A DNA stretch of 40,772 nt. It comes from Bacteroidales bacterium (GTDB lineage Bacteria > Bacteroidota > Bacteroidia > Bacteroidales > WCHB1-69). Location: NCBI GenBank assembly GCA_031253655.1, contig JAIRVY010000135.1:1-40772 (forward strand). The letters are read 5' to 3'. The notes beneath the pieces are model-generated. The model saw nothing but the letters and a program-made list of their open reading frames with translations. It ran no database searches and had not been told where the DNA came from. The position numbers were made by a program, and so were the translations under genes. Every line of letters begins with the position of its first letter. The stretch's first letter is position 1. Below are positions 25,221 through 34,510 of the stretch, piece by piece.

Positions 25221-28200
25221 CTATTCTTCCATATCAAACCACTTATTAGCAATGGTAATATACTCCGTTCCGCTGCGCTTATCCTTTCCGGGTTTCTCCG
25301 GATCGAGCGTTTGTGCCGGGTTTAGGCGCAAGCCCCAGTAGCGGCAATATTGCGTAAGTTTTTTCCAAAATTTCTGCGGCGTGTAAAAGCGCTTTTGACT
25401 GGGGCACTTATCCAAGTAGTTGTATTGCAGGATAACGCGCTCTATCGGCGTGTTAAGCTGCGTGTCGTTTCGGCTTTCAACGGTGTTTTCGTCAACCCCC
25501 AAGTAGTCGTTAAACCAGCCGAGAAACAACTCGCCTATTTCCTGTTTCAACTGGCGGCGCTCTAAGCGCTCGGTGGAAGCCTGTATCAGCCCGGTCCCGT
25601 TAATGCCCCAGCCATTTTCGCGGGCAATAAAATAGAGTTCCAAACACTCTGCCATGAAATTGTAAAACAGATTCCATTCTTCGCCGTCCCATTCATCAAA
25701 GAAGTTTTTGCCAAACAGTTCTCGCGGTTTGTAGTCGTCATCAAAGAAGTCACAGAAGGCTATCCGGAACTGCCGGTCGCGGATGCTGGCGCTGGTGCCG
25801 TTAATGGCGTGGTTGGTAGTAAGGTAAATCTTGGGAACCTCAGAGCCGGAGAGGGTAAAGCGCGGCTTCCCTTTCGGTTCTACTACCATCTTGCCGGTGA
25901 TGATGGTAAATAGTACATCGAAATCGAAGTTTACCCGGATATCGTCAACAAAAATATTTTCTGTTTTTTCTGTTACTTCTTCCCAAAGGTATTTTTCTTT
26001 ATCCATGTCGCACTTTCCGTTTACATACGCCTGTATGAGCATTTGCTCCAGCGCAACGCCGAGCAGAGACTTGCCGGAACGTCCGTTGCTCTCTCCCACT
26101 TCCGACAGTTTACCGTCCATGCCCACAATTGCCTTTTCGCAGCTTTTATCCCGGTATTGGTGTAACAGATACCCAATGGCGCACATTTTACTTACAAAAT
26201 GCAGATTCGTGTCGGCAATTTCTTCCGGAAATTGTAGAATATCAAGCGCGTTGGTTTGCTGTTTGTGGTCATCATAAAACTTTTCCCAGTAGAAGTTTGA
26301 AGTGTAGTAGAGAAATCGGGCAAAGTCGCATTTTTCACCGAAAGTACTAAATCCCACAAGATACTTACCCATGAGGGAAGCGGGTAAAGAGGATTTTTCA
26401 AGTATTGCTTTGTCAATCTTAACCACGTTAATAATGCGGTCGGTGCGTGTGGCATCAAATTCTTTCAATTGTTCGTGCCAAACGTTTTCTTCTATCAGCT
26501 TCATGGGCTTTTCATTGATGCCGGCTGCCGATATTTCCCAGTATTTGGTTTTGAAAAAAATATTTTCGCTGTCGCGGTTTGGTTTGAGCAGGTTCGGATA
26601 ATAGTAGTCTATATTGCTGATACTTTCGCGCCCGAAGTACATTTTACCGCCTTTTAGCAGCATATTTACAACCGGTTTGTCGCATACTTCTTTTGCTAAA
26701 TCCATGGCAAAGTCGCGGGCTTCGTAGTGGCTTATCATGCGCACGATGTTATCTTCCACTCTTACAAAATCGAAATCGTTGTTGTGGGTGTGAATGCGGT
26801 AAAAGCCGCGGTTGCGGTAAAACTTTAGCATATTCACATAATCGAAGTTGTACAGTTCGTATTCTTCGCCGGTGCGGTCGGTTTTCTTTATTACCTGCCA
26901 AAACTTTTCATCATCGTAGAGCGGTTGCGCCAGTTCCATTTCGTTTTGCTCGTTAAAGCGCCACATATTGCCGCCATATTTGAATTTTGGCAGTTTTTTA
27001 AGCGCTTCAATATGAAACTCGCAGAAATCTTTCCGGTCGTTCAAATACCAAATCTGCATGAGTTGCAAATCCGGTATGGAGGAAATTTTGTATAACTCGA
27101 TATTGATAAATGCCCGGGTTTCTTTTTTGGCAATATCGTTCATCTGTTGCTCAAGTTCTACAATAAACTCCGATTCTTTGCCGGAAAGGCTACCGGTTAG
27201 CAAATCATCAATCCCTTTTTCTGCCGGCGTGTTTCCGCAAACTAAATACACTTCAAGAAATATTTGCCGGTTTGCCAATGTTTGAAACCAGTCGCGGAAG
27301 TTCTTTGCTGCATAGAAAAAATTGCGGCTTCGTTGCGAAACGTCTTTATCTTCCTTTATGTTGTCGGATAGTTCTCTAAAATCGCTATCGAGTACTAAAA
27401 AAACTTCTTGCACTCCGCACCGTTCAATCACTTTCAATACGTTGTCCGGAAACTGTTTGTTTTTGCCAACCAAAGAATTTATACCGGGCATGCCAAAAGC
27501 CGGCATGCCGTGTTTGCACATCTTTTCGGCTTTCTTTTCGCCTTCGGTAAAAAACAATCGCTTTGTTTCCCGGGAGTTTTTGTACATTTCGCGCAATGTT
27601 TCCGGAATATACAGTTGCACACTGGCGCCGTAAGGCGTTTTATACTTGCAAATACTTCCGTCTTTCAATTGGTGGCTTTCTGGGAACTGCCAGCGCACGC
27701 GGTAAAAGTCTCGCAGTTTTTTATTATCTTCTTTAACTTTATACTGAACCTGCCTGCCTTCCAAATCCAAATAGCGAATAATCATATCGTCGCCGTCCAC
27801 AATTTGCCCCATCTCATTGAGCGTTGCCGCCTCAAACACATTGAGGCTTTTAATGCCGTTGTCGGTATTTTCCATTGCCCGCACGTCCTTAACGGTAAGT
27901 CCGGATTGTTCTAATTGCCGGTTTTTAAATGATACTTCCCGGGCGCTTGCTTTAAGCCCACGGTCCCGATGAGGCTCCTCCGGAATGGTGATGTTAAATA
28001 GATCGGCTAAATAGCGCAATGCTTCCGGGTAGGTCTTACCGGTGGCATCCATCACGTATTTTATAGCGCTATTACCGCCATAATCACAGGAAAAACATTT
28101 AAAAAGATACTCCCCTTTTACCTTGCTTACTTTCAGCCCCCGGTCTTTATGGCACATGGGGCACTCTCCGGCATAATCCTTGCCGCTCTTTTTAAGAGTA

Positions 28201-28277
28201 GTAATAGTATCTATGGTTTTAAAGAGATCGGCGGCGCGTTTAATTTCATCGGCGGTTTCTTTACTAATATGGCTCAT
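25221..28277 (-). CDS. CHC2 zinc-finger primase / SF3-type helicase fusion
   Basis: CPMCHKDRGLKVSKVKGEYLFKCFSCDYGG; TOPRIM-like FFTEGEKKAEKM..VFLVLDSD; Walker A GESNGRSGKS; LTTNHAINGTSASIRDRQFRIAF. Confidence 0.88.
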   Translation of the reverse strand: MSHISKETADEIKRAADLFKTIDTITTLKKSGKDYAGECPMCHKDRGLKVSKVKGEYLFKCFSCDYGGNSAIKYVMDATGKTYPEALRYLADLFNITIPEEPHRDRGLKASAREVSFKNRQLEQSGLTVKDVRAMENTDNGIKSLNVFEAATLNEMGQIVDGDDMIIRYLDLEGRQVQYKVKEDNKKLRDFYRVRWQFPESHQLKDGSICKYKTPYGASVQLYIPETLREMYKNSRETKRLFFTEGEKKAEKMCKHGMPAFGMPGINSLVGKNKQFPDNVLKVIERCGVQEVFLVLDSDFRELSDNIKEDKDVSQRSRNFFYAAKNFRDWFQTLANRQIFLEVYLVCGNTPAEKGIDDLLTGSLSGKESEFIVELEQQMNDIAKKETRAFINIELYKISSIPDLQLMQIWYLNDRKDFCEFHIEALKKLPKFKYGGNMWRFNEQNEMELAQPLYDDEKFWQVIKKTDRTGEEYELYNFDYVNMLKFYRNRGFYRIHTHNNDFDFVRVEDNIVRMISHYEARDFAMDLAKEVCDKPVVNMLLKGGKMYFGRESISNIDYYYPNLLKPNRDSENIFFKTKYWEISAAGINEKPMKLIEENVWHEQLKEFDATRTDRIINVVKIDKAILEKSSLPASLMGKYLVGFSTFGEKCDFARFLYYTSNFYWEKFYDDHKQQTNALDILQFPEEIADTNLHFVSKMCAIGYLLHQYRDKSCEKAIVGMDGKLSEVGESNGRSGKSLLGVALEQMLIQAYVNGKCDMDKEKYLWEEVTEKTENIFVDDIRVNFDFDVLFTIITGKMVVEPKGKPRFTLSGSEVPKIYLTTNHAINGTSASIRDRQFRIAFCDFFDDDYKPRELFGKNFFDEWDGEEWNLFYNFMAECLELYFIARENGWGINGTGLIQASTERLERRQLKQEIGELFLGWFNDYLGVDENTVESRNDTQLNTPIERVILQYNYLDKCPSQKRFYTPQKFWKKLTQYCRYWGLRLNPAQTLDPEKPGKDKRSGTEYITIANKWFDMEE

Positions 28278-28300
28278 TGGTGGTGCTTTTGATCTCTTTG

Positions 28301-28519
28301 TTATTCAAATTCTACAATCGTATTATCTAACCCGTCTATCATTTTAAGTTGTTTGTCTCTGGGCGTTTTTGTGGTATAACTGTTTAAAACTGTCCAGCAT
28401 CCAAACTCCTTACATTGCATAATGGCGTATGCTGTTTTACCATTTTTAGCCGTAATATCTCTCGTGCGTATAAGCACATACCCGGCTTTAAGTAGTTTTT
28501 CCTTGCTTTGTTTTGTCAT
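28301..28519 (-). CDS. hypothetical small protein
   Basis: Operonic ORF. Confidence 0.5.
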   Translation of the reverse strand: MTKQSKEKLLKAGYVLIRTRDITAKNGKTAYAIMQCKEFGCWTVLNSYTTKTPRDKQLKMIDGLDNTIVEFE

Positions 28520-28530
28520 AATTATAAGAT

Positions 28531-28779
28531 TTAAAGATAATTTTCAATTTCTACCGGTTCTGCTACTGGTATGTTCCACACTTCCGTTATGCCATACTCG
28601 GCAAATATGGCTTCAATTTTTTGAGCTTCGCTTACTTTTGGCTCTACTCTGCCATTCATACGCTGGTAAAATGCATAGGATTCTTTTGATAATTCAGACA
28701 TTATTTTGGCGCGCACTTCAGATTTTTTATTTGCAGGAAGTGATTCGTAGGCGCGTTTAAATGAAAATAGATTGTTCAT
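28531..28779 (-). CDS. hypothetical small protein
   Basis: Operonic ORF. Confidence 0.55.
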   Translation of the reverse strand: MNNLFSFKRAYESLPANKKSEVRAKIMSELSKESYAFYQRMNGRVEPKVSEAQKIEAIFAEYGITEVWNIPVAEPVEIENYL

Positions 28780-28791
28780 ATTTAATATATA

Positions 28792-28986
28792 TTATTTGGT
28801 TAAAATAAATTCGCATGTTTCGCCAACGTAGGCAACACAATTGTCAAAATAGCAAGCGTTGTTACTCTTGCTATAGGTAAATTGTCTAACAATTGTACCT
28901 TCCGGATAGCCCTCTTTCCGAAGTTCCATAATATATCCCGCATTATCGCCGGTTACATCTTTTATCATTATTTTGTTAGTTCGCAT
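28792..28986 (-). CDS. hypothetical small protein, first gene of early operon
   Basis: ORF downstream of the operator/promoter region. Confidence 0.55.
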   Translation of the reverse strand: MRTNKIMIKDVTGDNAGYIMELRKEGYPEGTIVRQFTYSKSNNACYFDNCVAYVGETCEFILTK

Positions 28987-29026
28987 TGCTCTTTTTTCGT
29001 ATTACTTTTTTTATAATTTTGCTTTT

Positions 29027-29080
29027 AAAACAATCCATTGTGTTTTTAAAACAATTGGTTGTTTATACGGCGCAAAAATA
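29027..29080 (-). promoter_or_regulatory. early promoter with two operator-like sites
   Basis: TATTTTTG (29080-29073, minus); AAAACAATCCATTGTGTTTT (29027-29046) and AAAACAATTGGTTGTTTA (29048-29065). Confidence 0.6.
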
Positions 29081-29122
29081 AACTAATTGTTTAATAAATA
29101 CACAAATTGACAATATTTTTTT

Positions 29123-29551
29123 ATGGAAAGTGATAAAACATTAATATTAAATAGAATAAAACAAGTAATGGGACTTAAAACCGATAAGGAATTGGCTCAA
29201 TTTTTAGAAATTACCCCACAGACTTTGTCAAATAATATAAAAAGAAATAGCATTGATTTGGAAAATGTATTGTCAAAATGTGAATTGATAAATTTGAATT
29301 GGCTTTTCACCGGAAGCGGTGAAATGTTCCGAAATATTAACAAAAATGCAATTAATGGCGACAATAACATACAGAATAATATCCAAGCCGGGCATAACAG
29401 TAATGTAGATGCTCGCCAGTATTACAGTGATAGCCCCGATGTTTTGCGGGCGCAGATTGATGCTTTGGATGTCAGGATTAAGGAGAAGGATGCGCAGATT
29501 AAGGAGAAGGATGCGCAGATTAATAAGTTGTTAAATATTATGTCTAAATAA
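29123..29551 (+). CDS. CI-like HTH repressor with C-terminal coiled coil, no S24 peptidase
   Basis: ILNRIKQVMGLKTDKELAQFLEITPQTLSNNIKRNSIDLENVLSKC..NLNWLFTGSGEMF; IKEKDAQIKEKDAQINKLLN. Confidence 0.8.
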   Translation: MESDKTLILNRIKQVMGLKTDKELAQFLEITPQTLSNNIKRNSIDLENVLSKCELINLNWLFTGSGEMFRNINKNAINGDNNIQNNIQAGHNSNVDARQYYSDSPDVLRAQIDALDVRIKEKDAQIKEKDAQINKLLNIMSK

Positions 29552-29590
29552 AAACACGCTATCTTTGTAACACGTTAATAGCGTGTTTTT
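29551..29590 (+). terminator. terminator of the repressor gene
   Basis: AAAACACGCTAT...ATAGCGTGTTTTT, 12-bp stem. Confidence 0.75.
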
Positions 29591-29705
29591 TGCAGCGAAA
29601 AAAGTGTGTCAAAATTGTGCCAAAAATAGTGAAAAAAAGAAAAATTATAAATTATAAATAATTAAAAACAAAAGAGTTATATAAGTGGTTGATTTTCAGA
29701 ATTTT

Positions 29706-29733
29706 TCACGGGTTCGACTCCCGTACGCTCCAC
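29706..29733 (+). repeat. attR: 28-bp tRNA-Ala 3'-end repeat
   Basis: Identical to 7853-7880. Confidence 0.95.
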
Positions 29734-29738
29734 TTTCA

Positions 29739-30611
29739 ATGTCCAAACCAAAAGGAATTCTCTACGCTATTTCTGCTTACCTCATTTGGGGAACAATGCC
29801 ACTCTACTGGTATCTGTTGTCTTCGGTTCCTGCATACGAAGTGGTGGCGCACCGTATTTTGTGGTCGGCAGTGTTTATGCTTATCCTCTCCGTAGCCGTG
29901 TTCAAAGCCGATTTTCGTTCCATATTTAACAACAGAAAGAAAATGCTCTATCTGTTATCCACCTCTACGTTGATTACACTGAATTGGGCACTCTATATCT
30001 GGGCGGTGGCAAACGAACACATAGTAGATGCATCCTTGGGATACTATGTAAATCCGTTTCTCAATGTAATTCTGGGAGTGTTTTTTTTGAAAGAACGGCT
30101 GTCGGGAATGCAAAAAATAGCGATTCTCTTTGCGCTTTTCGGGGTTACCTATTTCACAATCAGTTACGGCACATTCCCTTTTATCGCAATTATACTTGCC
30201 TTATCCTTTGCTCTCTATGCCCTGTTGCGAAAGAAAGCGCAAGTGGAAGCGATGCCGGCACTGACCATAGAAACCGCTATTGCGATGCCGGTGGCACTCG
30301 GGTTTCTAATTATCACCTTTTGTACAGACGCAGCGAACCACGTTCCTGCGTACCACGTCTCTACGATATTTTTGCTAATGCTGGCAGGACCCATCACTGC
30401 CATTCCGCTCTATCTTTTTGGAAAAGCCGCAGAAACGGTATCCTTAACCTCTCTCGGATTTGTGCAATATCTTTCTCCAACATTGCAACTACTCATTGGT
30501 ATTTTGCTGTTCAAAGAAACATTTTCAACTGCACATCTCGTATGTTTCTGCGCAATTTGGGTAGGATTGGTTTTCTACTCGGTATATTTAGTGAGTGAAA
30601 ATAGGGTATAA
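29739..30611 (+). CDS. RarD/EamA family transporter
   Basis: MSKPKGILYAISAYLIWGTMPLYWYLLSSVPAYEVVAHRILWS; ATG at 29739 preferred. Confidence 0.88.
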   Translation: MSKPKGILYAISAYLIWGTMPLYWYLLSSVPAYEVVAHRILWSAVFMLILSVAVFKADFRSIFNNRKKMLYLLSTSTLITLNWALYIWAVANEHIVDASLGYYVNPFLNVILGVFFLKERLSGMQKIAILFALFGVTYFTISYGTFPFIAIILALSFALYALLRKKAQVEAMPALTIETAIAMPVALGFLIITFCTDAANHVPAYHVSTIFLLMLAGPITAIPLYLFGKAAETVSLTSLGFVQYLSPTLQLLIGILLFKETFSTAHLVCFCAIWVGLVFYSVYLVSENRV

Positions 30612-31007
30612 TTTGAAATGTTTTGGTAGAAATTTGTGGTGATTCACTATCACCATCGTTAATTTAGCGAAAATATTATTCCCGCAAAATACTGTAGCGC
30701 CAATCTTACAGGTATCATTCTCTATTGATAAAATAGAGATTGAAAAAGTAACTTCTTTGTTCTCAGATGGCTGAATGATATTCAAAAACTTTACCTGTGG
30801 AATTTTTTTTATTAGAAGTGCAGGCACGCCGGTTTCTATTAACAATTCTTTGATAATATGTATGATACAAACACCAGGGGTAATAGGATTATCCGGGAAA
30901 TGCGCCTTGTAAATAAAGTGCTCGGAGTTAAATTCTATAAAAAAATTAACCCCCTTTTCTGTATTAGAAAACCCTTTTATCCGGTAAAAACTATCTTTAA
31001 GTATCAT
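30588..31007 (-). CDS. FabZ-like 3-hydroxyacyl-ACP dehydratase
   Basis: YKAHFPDNPITPGVCIIHIIKELL. Confidence 0.75.
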   Translation of the reverse strand: MILKDSFYRIKGFSNTEKGVNFFIEFNSEHFIYKAHFPDNPITPGVCIIHIIKELLIETGVPALLIKKIPQVKFLNIIQPSENKEVTFSISILSIENDTCKIGATVFCGNNIFAKLTMVIVNHHKFLPKHFKLYPIFTH

Positions 31008-32304
31008 CGGTTTTACTAAAAATTAAACAGGTATCATTACCGCCAAACCCAAAAGAGTTTTTTAGGATGTGGTTTATTGAGATGTGTGATGTGTGATGTG
31101 AGACTTGAGATTTTGAATTTGAGATTTGAGATGGGGTTATTTCTTCCATTTCACGGTAGGGTGAGAAGGAGATTTCAGGCATTTTTTCGGCGAAATTTAG
31201 ATTTATCGGTATGAAGTTGTACTGCAGAGCCAAAATAGATATGACAGATTCTACGCACCCCGCCGCGCTTGTAGTATGTCCGGTAAAAGATTTAGTAGAG
31301 GAAACGGGTGGGGGTTTATTTCCGAAAACTCTCATTATTGCAGTACCTTCGCTCACATCGTTATTGGGGGTTCCGGTGCCGTGTGCATTGATGTAATCAA
31401 TATCCTGCGGTTGCAAACCGGCATCTTCAAGTGCCTGTTTCATAGCCAAATAAGCACCTTCTCCATCGGGAGAGGAAGCAGTTTGATGATAGGCATCGCA
31501 AGTATTTGCGTATCCTGAAAGTTTGCACAACACAGTCAAAAACGTGTTAACTTGTTTTCTTTTATCAAAGTTTTCCTTAGATTCCATCACAACAAACGCC
31601 GCACCTTCGCCAAGGTTTAATCCTGCTCGTGAAGCATCGAAAGGGCGACATGGTTCTTTATCAAGTATCATCAAGGTATTAAATCCATTAAGATGAAATT
31701 TTGTTATACACTCGCTACCACCTGCCACTACAATATCGGCGCGTCCGCTTTTTAGAAATTCAGCACCCAAAATGATGGCATTTGCAGCCGAACTGCAAGC
31801 AGTAGAAATAGTATCTAACTGAGAAAAAATCCCGAAATAATCGGCAAGCATTTCGGTGCAAGTGCCGCAATCGTGCGTGGAAATATACTCGTTTCGCAAA
31901 TCATTCTCAAGAAAATCGAGGTAATACTGCTCGCTCTTGTCCATCCCACCTACAGTAGTACCTGAAATTAGGGCAATTCTCGGCCCATCTTTCAATTTCC
32001 ATCTTCCAACCTCCCCCTTCCATCTCTCATCGCAAATTCCCGCATTTTGCAGTGCTTCTCGAAGTGCCAAAATTCCCATTAACGCTGTTCTTACAGTGGG
32101 CACATCTTCCGAGATATCGAGCAATGCGAGCATCTCCTCGTTGGTCATCTTCACTTCCCCCACCGGAAACTCGGTGTGTGATGTCTTCAAGTAACGCAAA
32201 GGCGCTATTCCGGTACGTTTTTCAAGCAATGCCTGTAAGTTTTCCTCCACATTGTTACCCAACGCCGATACAATTCCCATTCCACTAATAACTATTTCTG
32301 TCAT
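30997..32304 (-). CDS. beta-ketoacyl-ACP synthase (FabF-like)
   Basis: ISTACSSAANAI; INAHGTGTPNNDVSE; STKSFTGHTTSAAGCVE; LKNSFGFGGND. Confidence 0.9.
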   Translation of the reverse strand: MTEIVISGMGIVSALGNNVEENLQALLEKRTGIAPLRYLKTSHTEFPVGEVKMTNEEMLALLDISEDVPTVRTALMGILALREALQNAGICDERWKGEVGRWKLKDGPRIALISGTTVGGMDKSEQYYLDFLENDLRNEYISTHDCGTCTEMLADYFGIFSQLDTISTACSSAANAIILGAEFLKSGRADIVVAGGSECITKFHLNGFNTLMILDKEPCRPFDASRAGLNLGEGAAFVVMESKENFDKRKQVNTFLTVLCKLSGYANTCDAYHQTASSPDGEGAYLAMKQALEDAGLQPQDIDYINAHGTGTPNNDVSEGTAIMRVFGNKPPPVSSTKSFTGHTTSAAGCVESVISILALQYNFIPINLNFAEKMPEISFSPYREMEEITPSQISNSKSQVSHHTSHISINHILKNSFGFGGNDTCLIFSKTDDT

Positions 32305-32405
32305 AACTATTTTGTTTAATGTTTATAGTTCAAAAGTTTAATAGTTTTAAAGTTCAAAACAACTTTTCTTATAATTCTTAATTTTTTTTTTTACTCCTCT
32401 AATTT

Positions 32406-33656
32406 CTATATCTTCCTCCTCCTATTATACCCCAACGCAATTCCCATACAAACTACTGCAAACCCCAATGAATAAGCACACTCAGGAAGAATATCCATCA
32501 GCGTACCGTTGCGTATCAAAATGTTGTAAAAGCCATTCAGACCCCAATTCAATGGTGATATTTTGCTGATGATTTTCATAATTTCGGGCATAGTAAATAC
32601 AGGGATCCAAATTCCGCCTATAGCAGCAAAAATAACTACCGATAACGCTGCAAGAACCGCCGCTTGTTGATGGTCTGTCGTTATTTTCCCAATAAAAATA
32701 CCAAAACCTATCGCTGCTAAAGATGAACAGATACACATGGGCAGCAAGAGCCAGGCATTATCTCCAAGGAGCAGTTTAGGTAAACCAAGATGCGGGAAAA
32801 GATAGATTCCCAGCGCAAAGAGCAACGCAAACTGGAGTAAGCAAACGAACAGAAACAAAATGCTTTTACTTAACAAATATTGAAAATAAGTACATGGCAA
32901 AGCGAGTAATCTTTTAAAACTGCCATCTTTTCTTTCGTTTATTAACCCTACCGAAAGAGAAAGAGAGATAAAAAATATGGCAAATAATGTCCAAGCCGGA
33001 ACATTATGCTGGGTTGCATTGGGTACTGCTGCATTTTCGTCTTTCAGCGCATACTGCACATCAAAATTCACTTGATTTCCATCTAATTGTATAGTTCCCA
33101 GCATAAAAGGAAAACTTTGATTGAGGGCTGCCAACAGTTCCTGTAGAAGAAAATCGCGTTCAGTTTTGGCAGAATACTCTTTCATTGTACTCATCAGGGT
33201 ATTACGAAACGATGTTTTAAGTGTTGGGTCAATTAAAATATGAATAGTAACCGAATCTTTACTTTCGTATTTTTCTCCTTTAAACCCTTTCTGCACTGCG
33301 CGCTTGGCGTTCAAACGAATGGAATCGGAAGCATTTTCGGGTACCACAATACCAATCATATAATTGCCGCGTGCTACTGCAATGCGTAACTCATTTTCGC
33401 TGTTTTTCGACTTCGTCAGTACAAAACTCTCCGATTCTGAGATATGTTTTTCGATAGAGTTTCCCAGAATATCGTTGTCCAAATTGAGCATTATTACCGA
33501 TATTTCTGCTTCATTCACTTTTCCTATGATGTCGTTCTGTAAAAAAGTCATTAGAAAAACCAGCGCAATAGGCATAAGAAACATCAGGCAAAGTCCTGCC
33601 ACATCACGAATGAGCAACAAATAATCCTTATATAGTAGTGAAATTAACTTTTTCAT
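32406..33656 (-). CDS. ABC-2 type transporter permease
   Basis: Multiple TM; ABC2 layout with large extracytoplasmic loop; abuts ATPase gene. Confidence 0.85.
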   Translation of the reverse strand: MKKLISLLYKDYLLLIRDVAGLCLMFLMPIALVFLMTFLQNDIIGKVNEAEISVIMLNLDNDILGNSIEKHISESESFVLTKSKNSENELRIAVARGNYMIGIVVPENASDSIRLNAKRAVQKGFKGEKYESKDSVTIHILIDPTLKTSFRNTLMSTMKEYSAKTERDFLLQELLAALNQSFPFMLGTIQLDGNQVNFDVQYALKDENAAVPNATQHNVPAWTLFAIFFISLSLSVGLINERKDGSFKRLLALPCTYFQYLLSKSILFLFVCLLQFALLFALGIYLFPHLGLPKLLLGDNAWLLLPMCICSSLAAIGFGIFIGKITTDHQQAAVLAALSVVIFAAIGGIWIPVFTMPEIMKIISKISPLNWGLNGFYNILIRNGTLMDILPECAYSLGFAVVCMGIALGYNRRRKI

Positions 33657-34402
33657 CAGTCGCGCAGAGTTTTACCGGTTAATTTTAAATACAAACTTTC
33701 CAAATTGGGGCAATTCGTGTTCTGAATCAGGTTTTGTGGGGTATCTTTGCACAGCAGTTTACCTTCGTCCATAAAAGCCACGCGCGAGCAGAGCATTTCG
33801 GCTTCTTCCATAAAATGTGAGGTATAAATGATGGTGGTACCTTGCGCATTTATCTCTTTCAAATTATCTAATATCAATGTTTTGGATTGAACATCAACCG
33901 ATACAGTCGGTTCATCAAGAAAGAGTACTTTAGGTTGGTGCAGCAGTCCGGCAATCAAATTAATCCGGCGTTTCATACCTCCGGAATAAGTTTTAATTTG
34001 TCGGTTTTTACTTTGTTCCAACCCGAAATAGTTCAGCAAGTTATCCATCCTTTGTTTCAACTCTTTACTAATTATTCCATAAATGCCGCCAAAAATTTTC
34101 AGATTTTCCACTGCTGTAAGGGTTGGATAAAGTGCTATTTCTTGGGGAACTACGCCAATCAGGGGTTTAATTTCATTCAGTTGTTGGGGCATATTTCGTC
34201 CGCAAATGGAGATATTTCCCGTATCAAAAGTGAGTAATCCGCTCAAAATATTGAGTAGTGTTGATTTTCCCGCACCATTAGGACCCAACAGACCGAATAT
34301 TTCTCCTTCTCTCACTTCAATAGAAAAATTACGCAAAGCGGGAGTGTAACTTCCTCTATAAGTTTTATTTACATTGTTGACTTGGATAATTATTTCTGAC
34401 AT
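33656..34402 (-). CDS. ABC transporter ATP-binding protein
   Basis: GLLGPNGAGKSTLL; YSGGMKRRINLIAGLLHQPKVLFLDEPT. Confidence 0.95.
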   Translation of the reverse strand: MSEIIIQVNNVNKTYRGSYTPALRNFSIEVREGEIFGLLGPNGAGKSTLLNILSGLLTFDTGNISICGRNMPQQLNEIKPLIGVVPQEIALYPTLTAVENLKIFGGIYGIISKELKQRMDNLLNYFGLEQSKNRQIKTYSGGMKRRINLIAGLLHQPKVLFLDEPTVSVDVQSKTLILDNLKEINAQGTTIIYTSHFMEEAEMLCSRVAFMDEGKLLCKDTPQNLIQNTNCPNLESLYLKLTGKTLRD

Positions 34403-34510
34403 TATGCTTACCATAAAAATAGTAATAAACTAAAAATAAAGACGCGAAAGTAGAGTTTTTATTGAATTGCGGCGTATATTTTAGTGAGGTGGTAAACAAG
34501 GGAAGTTCTT

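Larger units (their letters stand above)
7853..29733. mobile_element. Integrated temperate phage, candidate tailless/membrane-containing
   Basis: 28-bp direct repeats at both ends, tRNA-Ala target, integrase at left end, repressor at right end, structural and lysis gene content. Confidence 0.85.

Noticed and set aside
25350-27914. Many plus-strand ORFs antisense to the primase-helicase
   Set aside because: Typical shadow ORFs of a long GC-richer gene; no independent support
7853-29733. Interpretation as an ICE/conjugative transposon or tailed prophage
   Set aside because: No relaxase, T4SS/Tra genes, terminase, portal or tail genes recognised; lysis and virion-like genes present
29685-29738. 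N-terminal extension of RarD (MVDFQNFSRVRLPYAPLS)
   Set aside because: Reads through attR and tRNA remnant from a GTG; the conserved start is ATG 29739
30588-34414. Complete aryl-polyene/flexirubin-type biosynthetic cluster
   Set aside because: Only a dehydratase, a ketosynthase and an ABC exporter are present, insufficient to assign a pathway
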